This document shows, in pieces, positions 1 through 6,834 of a stretch of DNA of 32,213 nt. Where the stretch lies: assembly GCA_009698675.1 (NCBI GenBank), contig WLPT01000016.1:1-32213 (forward strand). The letters run 5' to 3'. The stretch is from Actinomycetota bacterium (GTDB taxonomy: Bacteria; Actinomycetota; Actinomycetes; Nanopelagicales; Nanopelagicaceae). The stretch's first letter is position 1. Each line of letters opens with the position of its first letter. The position numbers and the translations under genes are program-made. Below the pieces are notes generated by a model that searched no databases, had not been told where the DNA came from, and was given only the letters and a program-made list of their open reading frames with translations.

Positions 1-30
1 AGAGCCACTTATGTGACAGGTTTTAATCAA

Positions 31-104
31 GGCCCGGTAGCGCAGTTGGTTAGCGCGCCGCCCTGTCACGGCGGAGGTCGCGGGTTCAAGTCCCGTCCGG
101 GTCG
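31..104 (+). tRNA. tRNA-Asp (anticodon GTC)
   Basis: A complete 74-nt cloverleaf is visible. The acceptor arm 31-37 pairs with 97-103 (one G-T pair) and the discriminator is G104. The anticodon stem 58-62/70-74 encloses a 7-nt loop with GTC at 65-67, which reads Asp codons. The T-arm carries GGTTCAAGTCC. No CCA is encoded; CAA follows, so CCA must be added after transcription. A second tRNA follows 52 nt downstream and probably shares the transcript. Confidence 0.97.
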
Positions 105-156
105 CAAAGGTTTTGGTGTCGTACTTTTAATTAAGGCCGGCGTTAAAACCTTGTTT

Positions 157-230
157 GGCTTGGTAGCTCAGTTGGTACGAGCGAACGACTGAAAATCGTT
201 AGGTCGCCGGTTCGATCCCGGCCCAAGCCA
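157..230 (+). tRNA. tRNA-Phe (anticodon GAA)
   Basis: A complete 74-nt cloverleaf is visible. The acceptor arm 157-163 pairs perfectly with 223-229 and the discriminator is A230. The D-stem is GCTC/GAGC with a 9-nt loop. The anticodon stem 184-188/196-200 encloses GAA at 191-193. The T-arm is GCCGG-TTCGATC-CCGGC. The 3' CCA is not encoded as such (CAC follows). It is likely co-transcribed with the upstream tRNA-Asp. Confidence 0.97.
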
Positions 231-250
231 CAGAGATTGTTCTCATCTAT

Positions 251-293
251 TAAAAAGATAAAGAGCCGAGCTAAAAAATCTAGCCCGACTCTT
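251..293 (-). terminator. Intrinsic terminator of the carbonic anhydrase gene
   Basis: Positions 261-273 pair with 281-293 over 13 positions with two mismatches, around a 7-nt A-rich loop. Read on the minus strand the hairpin is followed by a U-run (A-run at 252-256 on the plus strand). It lies 14 nt beyond the stop of the leftward carbonic anhydrase gene. The plus side lacks a U-tract, so it probably does not terminate the tRNA transcript efficiently. Confidence 0.6.
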
Positions 294-306
294 CACCACT
301 TATTTC

Positions 307-1014
307 TTAGTTAAATGTAACTGTCTTCGTCTTGAGATCAAAGACTGAGCTAACAACCTTGAGCTCGCCCTTAGTCATTGCCTCTTCAAGCATTGTGCTC
401 TCGCTAAGTGCCAGTTTTGCACTCTGAATCGCATTTGCCTTTACAGAGTCTGCAAGAGTGTGGCCTGCAGGTAGTGCTGTAATCGCTGGGCGAATCTTGT
501 CGACGAGTGAATCAATGTGTCCGCCGGCCTTGCCGCCTGATGTAATGATTCCCTCAGTTGCTTTGACTGCGCCGCAGTTGCTGTGACCCATGACAACGAT
601 CAAGCCAACAGATAAGTGCTCGACTGCATACTCAAGGCTTCCTAGTACATCGTCATCGATAACGTTTCCAGCATTTCGGACAACAAATAGATTTGCTGGC
701 GCGATGTCGAAGACCTCATCTGGGTGAACGCGTGAATCTGCGCAACCTAGAACTGCAGCAAATGGCCATTGGCCATCGGTCCATGCCTTGCCTGCAGGTG
801 AGAGATTCTTGCGAATCGCACGCCCCTTAGCTACTCGTTTGTTTCCATCTTTTAGAAGTAACAAGGCCTCTGCAGGTGAAATCTCTTTTCCATCTGGACG
901 TGGGTTTTCAGCTGCCCATGCTCCATCAAGAAGTGAGAGTGGAACTAGTGAAAGAGCAGCTCCTGCTCCGACCCGTGTAAGAAAATCTCTACGTGTAAAT
1001 TGTGAATTTCCCAT
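307..1014 (-). CDS. Beta-class carbonic anhydrase with Tat signal peptide
   Basis: 235 aa. The family interconverts CO2 and bicarbonate at a zinc ion. The beta-class zinc site is intact: C91-x-D93-x-R95 and H144-x2-C147, with the D/R dyad needed for catalysis. The N-terminus is a twin-arginine signal: RRDFL with R8 and R9, a hydrophobic stretch at about 15-30 and a likely AWA-A cleavage site near residue 35. The enzyme should therefore be exported folded with its zinc, unlike most beta-class enzymes, which are cytoplasmic. The start has a good Shine-Dalgarno sequence (AAGGAGA, about 1020-1026). The gene appears monocistronic, with its own promoter at 1050-1078 and a terminator at 251-293. A role in supplying bicarbonate or retaining CO2 at the envelope is inference. 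Confidence 0.93.
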   Translation of the reverse strand: MGNSQFTRRDFLTRVGAGAALSLVPLSLLDGAWAAENPRPDGKEISPAEALLLLKDGNKRVAKGRAIRKNLSPAGKAWTDGQWPFAAVLGCADSRVHPDEVFDIAPANLFVVRNAGNVIDDDVLGSLEYAVEHLSVGLIVVMGHSNCGAVKATEGIITSGGKAGGHIDSLVDKIRPAITALPAGHTLADSVKANAIQSAKLALSESTMLEEAMTKGELKVVSSVFDLKTKTVTFN

Positions 1015-1049
1015 TTATCTCTCCTTAAATGTCAATCATTAACTGGAGG

Positions 1050-1078
1050 AGAGTATGAAATTAGAGGCTCAATTGCAA
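1050..1078 (-). promoter_or_regulatory. Candidate promoter of the carbonic anhydrase gene
   Basis: On the minus strand TTGCAA (1078-1073) is separated by 17 nt from TACTCT (1055-1050). These fit actinobacterial -35 and -10 (TANNNT) elements. The predicted start of transcription near 1043 would give a leader of about 28 nt containing the SD motif. Sequence only. Confidence 0.5.
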
Positions 1079-1142
1079 CATCACCGCGCGGGTTGCCCCA
1101 TTTTTATTTAAAGTTATTGAGATTTATGCGCCTTTGACTGAA

Positions 1143-1790
1143 TTAATCGAGGCGAACGACACCGTTTGGGGTGTTTAAGTGAACTGCAACGATGCCGCTC
1201 TCTCCATCGTTATCTGCTGGAGTTAGCCAAACAACTTCAACGTTGTCACCCAAAGCCTTTGAAGTATCTGAACCAAGATAGTTTGTGATTGTCGATTCAT
1301 CGCCAGCGATTTCAACTTTAATAATCGTTGCAACAGCCTTGCCATCAGTTGATGGGTGGTGGTTTTCAATCCACTCAATGAAGAATGGAAGTTGACGATC
1401 TTCAAGTGTTCCAAGAACACCGATCTGCTTCCAACGAATATCGGTGCCATCTGGCTTAGTGCGATGACCTTCTACTGCTGGACGACCTAGACGTGTTTCG
1501 ATCGTTGCAACATCATCGACTGCAACAACCCATGTCAGCCAACCACCACCCTCTGCTGCACGGCGCGAAACTGCTTTGCCAAATGGTGATGAATCCGAAG
1601 CTGGATGATCGAGTGGGCATACAACTTCGATGTAGTGACCGTTGTTTAAAGGGAGTGTGAAATTTCTTGTACCAAATCGTGGGTGAACTCCACCATCGAC
1701 AAAAGTACTTCCAAGGCGCGAGCCTAAACGTTGAACTGTGTCGGCTAGTTGATCATGGGAGGTTACGTATGAGACATGGTCTAAGCGCAT
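1143..1790 (-). CDS. VOC/glyoxalase-like domain protein
   Basis: 215 aa, cytoplasmic, with no signal peptide. The N-terminus (MRLDHVSYV) and the segment around residues 40-56 (FTLPLNNGHYIEVV) match the first half of a vicinal-oxygen-chelate module in which H5 and E55 could be metal ligands. The family resembles glyoxalase_3-type proteins of actinobacteria; substrate and reaction cannot be read from the sequence. No SD motif precedes the ATG; a poor -10-like CAAGAT lies 7 nt upstream, so it may be leaderless. It stands between the carbonic anhydrase and hydrolase genes on the same strand with gaps of 75-128 nt, so an operon is not obvious. Confidence 0.7.
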   Translation of the reverse strand: MRLDHVSYVTSHDQLADTVQRLGSRLGSTFVDGGVHPRFGTRNFTLPLNNGHYIEVVCPLDHPASDSSPFGKAVSRRAAEGGGWLTWVVAVDDVATIETRLGRPAVEGHRTKPDGTDIRWKQIGVLGTLEDRQLPFFIEWIENHHPSTDGKAVATIIKVEIAGDESTITNYLGSDTSKALGDNVEVVWLTPADNDGESGIVAVHLNTPNGVVRLD

Positions 1791-1865
1791 AGGTAATATC
1801 TTGCCCTATGAAATGGGGTGCTCCTTACCATCTGATATGTAGGCCAACCTTGGTTTATCGCCTAT

Positions 1866-3362
1866 TTACAGCGCGCATGTGAGGTTTTTTACGGGGATAT
1901 CTCCTGTTATCAGATAGTTATCAACGGCATCATCGACGCATGCCGAACCACGTCCATAGCCTGTATGGCCCTCGCCTTGTACAGAGATTAAATGCGAACC
2001 CAGAATGTATGTACTCAGCGCTTTAGCCCATGCATATGGTGTGGCCGGATCCTGGGTCGTGCCGATAATTAAAACTGGTGTAGCTGTGTTGAAAGAGATT
2101 TTGTGGCTCTCTTGTTTAGGTGAGTTAATAATCTGATTCAATGTGTTGCACGTGATTCCGCTAAAGGCAACGTATGGACCAAAGACTGGAGCGGCCGTTG
2201 CAAATTTCGCCGCCGCTTCTCGAATGGCATTGTTAGTGCGATTCTGCTGCCAATCTAAACAGTCAATTATTACGTTGGCATCGTTCTGATTATTGCTATA
2301 TGTACCATCGCTGTTTCGACCGTTATACCCATCGGCTAATTCGGCAAAACCACTTCCATTACCAACTAATGCTTGAGTGATTGCAGCTCGCAACATCGGC
2401 CAACCAGATGTATCGTCATAGAGTGCGGCTGCAGTACCTGTAACTACAAGGTTCTCTGTGATCAAACGTGTTGTTTGCTCACTCGTCACCTTTAGTGGAT
2501 TCTCAGCAACTCTCTTAAATAACTCTGGAAAAAATGATGCCGTTGCATTTACGGGCAGTGGGCAGTTTTTATGTTTGGGACAATCGAGAATGAAATCGGC
2601 GAGCGCTTTATCAAATGCAACACCTTGGACCAGGGTCTGCTCTTCTACTGAAATTGATGGGTCGATCGCACCATCTAGAATAAATCGCCCTACTTTTTGT
2701 GGAAACTCTTGAGCGTACAACGTGCCTAAATAGCTTCCATATGAAAATCCCATGTAATTTAACTTCGCATCGCCCAACCCTTGTCGCAAAAGCTCCATAT
2801 CGTGGGCGGCCTCTGCAGTTGAATAATGGGCTAGATTTTTACTCTTTGCCGCACACTTGTCGATGAAGCTCTGTGTGTCTAAAAGCGCTTGAGCGTATTC
2901 GGCATCGTTATCGGGCTTTGGATCGCTAGCAAAGAGCGCATCCTGTTCGCTATTGGAAAGGCAGTGAATTGGGTTGGATTGGCCAACTCCACGTGGGTCA
3001 AAGCCCACGATGTCGTAGCGGGCTAGAACATCAGGATTGATTATGTACTCGGCGTTGCGGGCGAAGTCGATGCCACTAACGCCAGGGCCTCCCGGGTTTA
3101 CCACGATTGAGCCGAGCCGATCATGTTGGCTTGAATCGCGGTAACGAATAACGGCGATATCGAAGCTTCCTACAGATGAATCGTTGTAGTCGATTGGAGC
3201 TTTTAATGTCGCACATTGAAAGCTTTCGTAACAGGTTGTCCATGTCAGTTGCGATGCATCATTACTGGCTGTTGGGAATGGGGCTTTGGCAGTTGAACTG
3301 CAGCCAGAGAGTAAAAGAATTCCTATAGCTACAAGAATTGGAATCCTCTTCGGGTTAGGCAT
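1866..3362 (-). CDS. TAP-family alpha/beta-hydrolase lipoprotein (tripeptidyl-aminopeptidase-like)
   Basis: 498 aa. A lipoprotein signal is clear: a hydrophobic segment and lipobox L18-S19-G20-C21, so the mature protein is anchored outside the membrane. The catalytic domain has an oxyanion loop (NPGGPGVSG, 89-97) and nucleophile elbow GFSYG with S207. The C-terminal TAP-like part carries the rest of the triad, D438 (TTQDPATP) and H466 (GEGHTGYG). The architecture matches actinobacterial SlpD/SlpE/tripeptidyl aminopeptidase-type secreted proteases, which remove N-terminal peptides. Peptide scavenging is a reasonable role, but the substrate is unproven. The start is supported by a perfect TATAAT 6 nt upstream, implying leaderless mRNA. 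In Streptomyces, as I recall, a related peptidase also sits beside holB-tmk-topA. Confidence 0.88.
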   Translation of the reverse strand: MPNPKRIPILVAIGILLLSGCSSTAKAPFPTASNDASQLTWTTCYESFQCATLKAPIDYNDSSVGSFDIAVIRYRDSSQHDRLGSIVVNPGGPGVSGIDFARNAEYIINPDVLARYDIVGFDPRGVGQSNPIHCLSNSEQDALFASDPKPDNDAEYAQALLDTQSFIDKCAAKSKNLAHYSTAEAAHDMELLRQGLGDAKLNYMGFSYGSYLGTLYAQEFPQKVGRFILDGAIDPSISVEEQTLVQGVAFDKALADFILDCPKHKNCPLPVNATASFFPELFKRVAENPLKVTSEQTTRLITENLVVTGTAAALYDDTSGWPMLRAAITQALVGNGSGFAELADGYNGRNSDGTYSNNQNDANVIIDCLDWQQNRTNNAIREAAAKFATAAPVFGPYVAFSGITCNTLNQIINSPKQESHKISFNTATPVLIIGTTQDPATPYAWAKALSTYILGSHLISVQGEGHTGYGRGSACVDDAVDNYLITGDIPVKNLTCAL

Positions 3363-3374
3363 AGTTTGATTATA
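3363..3374 (-). promoter_or_regulatory. Leaderless promoter -10 of the TAP hydrolase gene
   Basis: The minus strand reads TATAAT (3374-3369), then six nucleotides, then ATG at 3362. There is no SD motif. A -10 box this close places the transcription start at or next to the start codon. A weak -35-like TTACTC lies 17 nt further upstream. Confidence 0.65.
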
Positions 3375-3408
3375 GAGAAGTAAACGTTAGGAGTAACTCA
3401 GGGCAAGA

Positions 3409-3433
3409 ATCGGTGACCGATGCGAGTGTCGCA
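3409..3433 (-). terminator. Tandem inverted repeats after holB, possible U-poor terminator
   Basis: Two short perfect inverted repeats share one base: ATCGGT-G-ACCGAT (3409-3421) and TGCGA-GTG-TCGCA (3421-3433). They lie 16-40 nt downstream of the holB stop and upstream of the next promoter. No U-tract follows on either strand, so this would be a non-canonical terminator, or else a protein-binding site. The loops (1 and 3 nt) are short, which weakens the hairpin reading of the first repeat. Confidence 0.35.
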
Positions 3434-3448
3434 CGATGAGTACTAAGA

Positions 3449-4609
3449 CTAGCGGGCAAGGACGCACATAAGCGCCTCAATGGTTAATAGCGGTGCCGCA
3501 TTATGACCCAAGTTTGTACGGGCATCCATTATTGCATTGATCTTGTTAATGGTGGTGTGCGGTTTTGTCGCAGCTGCATAGGTCGTAATCTGATTCTCTA
3601 ACTCTTTATTAATGAGTGCATCATGCGCACCGGCCTGCACCATCATTACATCGCGATAGAAGGTCGCAATATCTAGTAGCGCCGCATCTAAGCCATCACG
3701 CACCATTCGTGTGCTGCGGGTTTTTTGCTCCTTCTCTAACTCTTTAATCGCCTTGCTTGCCCCAGTTGCCATACCGCGGCCAGTTGCGCCTTTGCCATAG
3801 GCCAGGGATAAATCATCGATCTCGCTCTGGTTTCGCTCCTCGGCAGATATATTTGCTTGATCAGTTGCAAGGTCAACTAGAGATTGCGCTGCAGCAAAGG
3901 CCGATGAGATACCTTTTAATGTAAGCGGGAGTTTCATAATCGTGGTGCGGGTATTTCGCACTGATTCATTGTTGGCCAAATAGCGAGCGCGGCCGATATG
4001 GCCCTGGCTTACGCGCGCGGCAAAGTCGGCCATCTGCGCAGATATTCCATCTCGATTCTGTAGCACTTGTGCCACTGCGGCCGTCGATGGTGTGACAAGT
4101 TGTAAGTGGCGACAGCGGCTACGAATAGTTGGCAGTACGTCGTGCAAAGTCGGTGCACATAACAACCAGACCGTGCGATTGCCTGGCTCTTCAATCGCTT
4201 TGAGTAATGCATTGGCTGCAGATTCAGTTAAGCGATCGGCATCCTCCATAACAACAACGCGCCAACCACCCATGGATGGCGCCCAAGCAACTCGTGCTAA
4301 TAGTTCGCGAACCTCATCAATCTTTATAGATAAACCCTCGGTACGAATAGTTTCAACATCGGGATGGGCGCCGTTTAATACACTTCGGCAGGCGTTGCAG
4401 CTTGCGCATCCATCCTTTGGACATACAAGAGCTTGGGCAAATGCCATAGCTGCACTCGAACGTCCCGAGCCTGGTGGCCCAGTAAAAACCCAGGCATGCG
4501 TCATCTCTTGAGACTCTTCACCCGATCTTGTTGCAGCAACGGCTCTTCGCAAGACTTCAACGATGTGTTCTTGCCCGACTAAGTCGTCGTAAACGCTGGC
4601 GGTGCTCAC
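3449..4609 (-). CDS. holB: DNA polymerase III delta' subunit
   Basis: 386 aa. This is an AAA+ subunit of the clamp loader that helps open and place the beta clamp on DNA. The N-terminal AAA+ domain has GPPGSGRS at 44-51, with Arg where active ATPases have Lys; delta' is typically catalytically inactive. A four-cysteine zinc site follows at C63, C68, C71 and C74. The sensor and arginine-finger part includes LLKAIEEPGNRTVWLL and IRSRCR. The start is GTG at 4609, and GTGA forms a 4-nt overlap with the stop of the upstream tmk fusion gene, so the two are probably translationally coupled. Neighbours topA-tmk-holB form a conserved actinobacterial block. Confidence 0.93.
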   Translation of the reverse strand: MSTASVYDDLVGQEHIVEVLRRAVAATRSGEESQEMTHAWVFTGPPGSGRSSAAMAFAQALVCPKDGCASCNACRSVLNGAHPDVETIRTEGLSIKIDEVRELLARVAWAPSMGGWRVVVMEDADRLTESAANALLKAIEEPGNRTVWLLCAPTLHDVLPTIRSRCRHLQLVTPSTAAVAQVLQNRDGISAQMADFAARVSQGHIGRARYLANNESVRNTRTTIMKLPLTLKGISSAFAAAQSLVDLATDQANISAEERNQSEIDDLSLAYGKGATGRGMATGASKAIKELEKEQKTRSTRMVRDGLDAALLDIATFYRDVMMVQAGAHDALINKELENQITTYAAATKPHTTINKINAIMDARTNLGHNAAPLLTIEALMCVLAR

Positions 4610-6765
4610 TTCTTAGAAACGACCTTCTTCTTTGGCTTAGCTTTGTTTACAGCTTTAGTTGCATTTGCTCTGGTTGCATTCGCAGTTGTGCGGACAACTT
4701 TATTTACTGCTCGAATTGGGCGAAGAAGTAATGCGCCTCTATCCTCACGAGCATTTCGTTTAAGGGCTGCAATCTCACTGACGCGCGCGATGATGGCGGA
4801 GTGAGTATCGTCGATTGATTGATTGCCATCGACCACAAAGTAGCGTTCTGGGTCAAGCAACGATAGCTGTAAAAACTCCTGGCGAACTCTTTCGTGAAAA
4901 TCTAATGGTTGAGACTCTAATCGATCCTTACTTTGTAAACGAGCTAGCCCAATTTCAGCAGGCAAGTCAATAATTATTGTCAATGTTGGGAAGAGTGATT
5001 CAGTTGCCCACCGCGAAATTCGTGCGACCTCCCCAGGTTCTAATACTCGCCCTGCGCCTTGATATGCAATCGATGAGTCAAAGTAGCGATCACTAATAAC
5101 TACATCACCAGCGGCTAATGCAGGGCGGATTACTGCAAAGACGTGATGGGCGCGATCTGCGGCATATAGCAACGCTTCAGCGCGCGGACTGATATCACCA
5201 GTGGAGTGCGAGAGAAGAATCTTGCGGATCTCAATACCTAAATCACTTCCTCCGGGTTCACGAGATAGAACTACGCTCTCGCCCTCTTGTTCCAACCATG
5301 CTTTGAGAAGTTTTGCCTGCGTCGATTTTCCAATTCCTTCGCCGCCTTCAAAGACAATAAATGTTCCTTTAGTTGGTGCACCAGTTATTCCACCCAATTC
5401 ACCTTTAAGTGCATTGGCAATGTCAGACCATAACGAGATATTCGGGCGATCCTTCATCTGGTGGTAAGAAATCGCACCGATAAGTGCGGCGATTAAACCT
5501 GCGATCAGGATGGTGACCGATGCGCCGTTATAACTAACCTGTGTATTTTGAAATTTAAATGTGTGCTGCCCAACGGCGGCGGCAATCAGCGGTGCGATAG
5601 CTAAAACCCCAACAAGAACTATGCGGATCAAGCTTTGAACGAAGGCGAAGGTTCGCCCACGAACCTCATCGGCGACCTCCATGCCAAGCATCGTGAAACC
5701 CGTAACCCATGAAACTCCGCTAAAAGCACCTAAGGCGATAACGGTGAAGACGGCTAATACAAGGTTTGGAATCGCGGCCAGGCCAACTAGAAATAGACCC
5801 GCGATCGTAAGAGAGGCGCCAAATAATCGTCGTCGCGAGAACTGCGCGAAAACCTTTGGCCCAAGTGCGATTCCTGCGGCTAAACCAGTGAAGACTGCAC
5901 CAAAGAGCACACCATATGCCGCTTCACCGCCGCCTAGATCTCCAACAAAGGTTCGAGCTAAACCAATTACGGCTCCTGCTGCGATAAAGGCGCCGACCAT
6001 TCCGACGACGAGCCCGCGAATTATCTTTGAGCCGCTAACAGATTTCCAACCCTCTAATAAGGATTTAAGGATTCCGGTTTCAGCTGCATGTTTTGCTGCA
6101 GCGCCCTTAGGAATTTCATGCAAATTAAATATAGTGAACGCGGCAAATGCAAAACTTGCAGCGTTAACATAGAGCGCAATATCTACAGCGGTTGCACTAA
6201 AACCCGGGATAACGGCAACAAATGCCGAAGTGAAGAGAGATAAAAGCGTGAACAAACCCGCTGCAATTGGTGCAGTTCCATAGGCAGCTAATAGTGAGAC
6301 TTGGTTGGCCGACTCTAATTTCTCTCGAGGAACGAGATTTGGTACCGATGCCTCCTTAGCTGGAGACCAAAAAAGTGTTACGCACTCAACTAAAATCGTT
6401 GCGGTATAAAGCCAGAAGTAGTTATGTGCAAGAGGGATAGATATATAAAGAGCGGTTCGTAAAATATCGCAGATGACCATTAATTTGCGGCGATCAAAGC
6501 GATCGGCGATTACACCTGCTATTGGCCCCAGAAAAACTGCGGGTAATAAACGAGCGATAAATACACCAGCGATTGCAAAGTTAGCTCTCGCATAATCTCC
6601 GCCAGAGAGTTGCTGAGCTAACGCTGTTGTTGCAAGCAGACCTAACCAATCGCCCAGAGATGAAAAGACCATCGAGTTCCAGAGTTTTCGAAATGGGCGT
6701 ATTGCTAACACTCCACGCGTTTCATCCTGCGCCGGGGCGGCAGGAGTAGGCAGCGTTCTAGACAT
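4606..6765 (-). CDS. tmk: MFS-like membrane domain fused to thymidylate kinase
   Basis: 719 aa from the proposed start. Residues about 20-440 form a polytopic MFS-type domain with roughly 10-12 hydrophobic segments and the A-like loop ADRFDRRKLM near 87-96. Residues about 468-670 are a full thymidylate kinase (dTMP to dTDP): P-loop FEGGEGIGKST at about 472-482, SREPGGSDLG, the DRY motif at about 559-561 (ISDRYFDSS) and a LID-like RLQSKDRLE segment. A lysine/alanine-rich tail follows from about 671. The longest ORF begins at 6801, but ATG 6765 is preferred because TAGACT lies 7 nt before it and neither start has an SD motif. Long MFS-Tmk fusions are known in Streptomyces. The transported substrate, if any, is unknown; the kinase assignment is firm. 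The gene overlaps holB by 4 nt. Confidence 0.9.
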   Translation of the reverse strand: MSRTLPTPAAPAQDETRGVLAIRPFRKLWNSMVFSSLGDWLGLLATTALAQQLSGGDYARANFAIAGVFIARLLPAVFLGPIAGVIADRFDRRKLMVICDILRTALYISIPLAHNYFWLYTATILVECVTLFWSPAKEASVPNLVPREKLESANQVSLLAAYGTAPIAAGLFTLLSLFTSAFVAVIPGFSATAVDIALYVNAASFAFAAFTIFNLHEIPKGAAAKHAAETGILKSLLEGWKSVSGSKIIRGLVVGMVGAFIAAGAVIGLARTFVGDLGGGEAAYGVLFGAVFTGLAAGIALGPKVFAQFSRRRLFGASLTIAGLFLVGLAAIPNLVLAVFTVIALGAFSGVSWVTGFTMLGMEVADEVRGRTFAFVQSLIRIVLVGVLAIAPLIAAAVGQHTFKFQNTQVSYNGASVTILIAGLIAALIGAISYHQMKDRPNISLWSDIANALKGELGGITGAPTKGTFIVFEGGEGIGKSTQAKLLKAWLEQEGESVVLSREPGGSDLGIEIRKILLSHSTGDISPRAEALLYAADRAHHVFAVIRPALAAGDVVISDRYFDSSIAYQGAGRVLEPGEVARISRWATESLFPTLTIIIDLPAEIGLARLQSKDRLESQPLDFHERVRQEFLQLSLLDPERYFVVDGNQSIDDTHSAIIARVSEIAALKRNAREDRGALLLRPIRAVNKVVRTTANATRANATKAVNKAKPKKKVVSKK

Positions 6766-6778
6766 AGCGGTAAGTCTA
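6766..6778 (-). promoter_or_regulatory. Candidate leaderless -10 of MFS-tmk
   Basis: The minus strand reads TAGACT (6778-6773), seven nucleotides, then ATG 6765. No SD motif is seen for this start or for the upstream ATG at 6801. It lies just 57 nt past the topA stop, so read-through from topA is also possible. Confidence 0.4.
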
Positions 6779-6834
6779 TCGGGCACACCGATGCAACCCA
6801 TAAGGGCTCTTGGAATCAGTTGCCTTGGTTGAAG

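Noticed and set aside
1055..1111. 18-codon plus-strand ORF with GGAGGAGA before ATG, followed by a GCAAC/GTTGC hairpin and a T-rich stretch, resembling a leader peptide
   Set aside because: No plus-strand gene lies downstream; the same bases form a good minus-strand promoter (TTGCAA-17-TACTCT) for the carbonic anhydrase, which explains the motif better.
6766..6801. Twelve-residue extension of the MFS-tmk protein from ATG 6801
   Set aside because: No SD motif or -10 at the proper distance; ATG 6765 has TAGACT 7 nt upstream.
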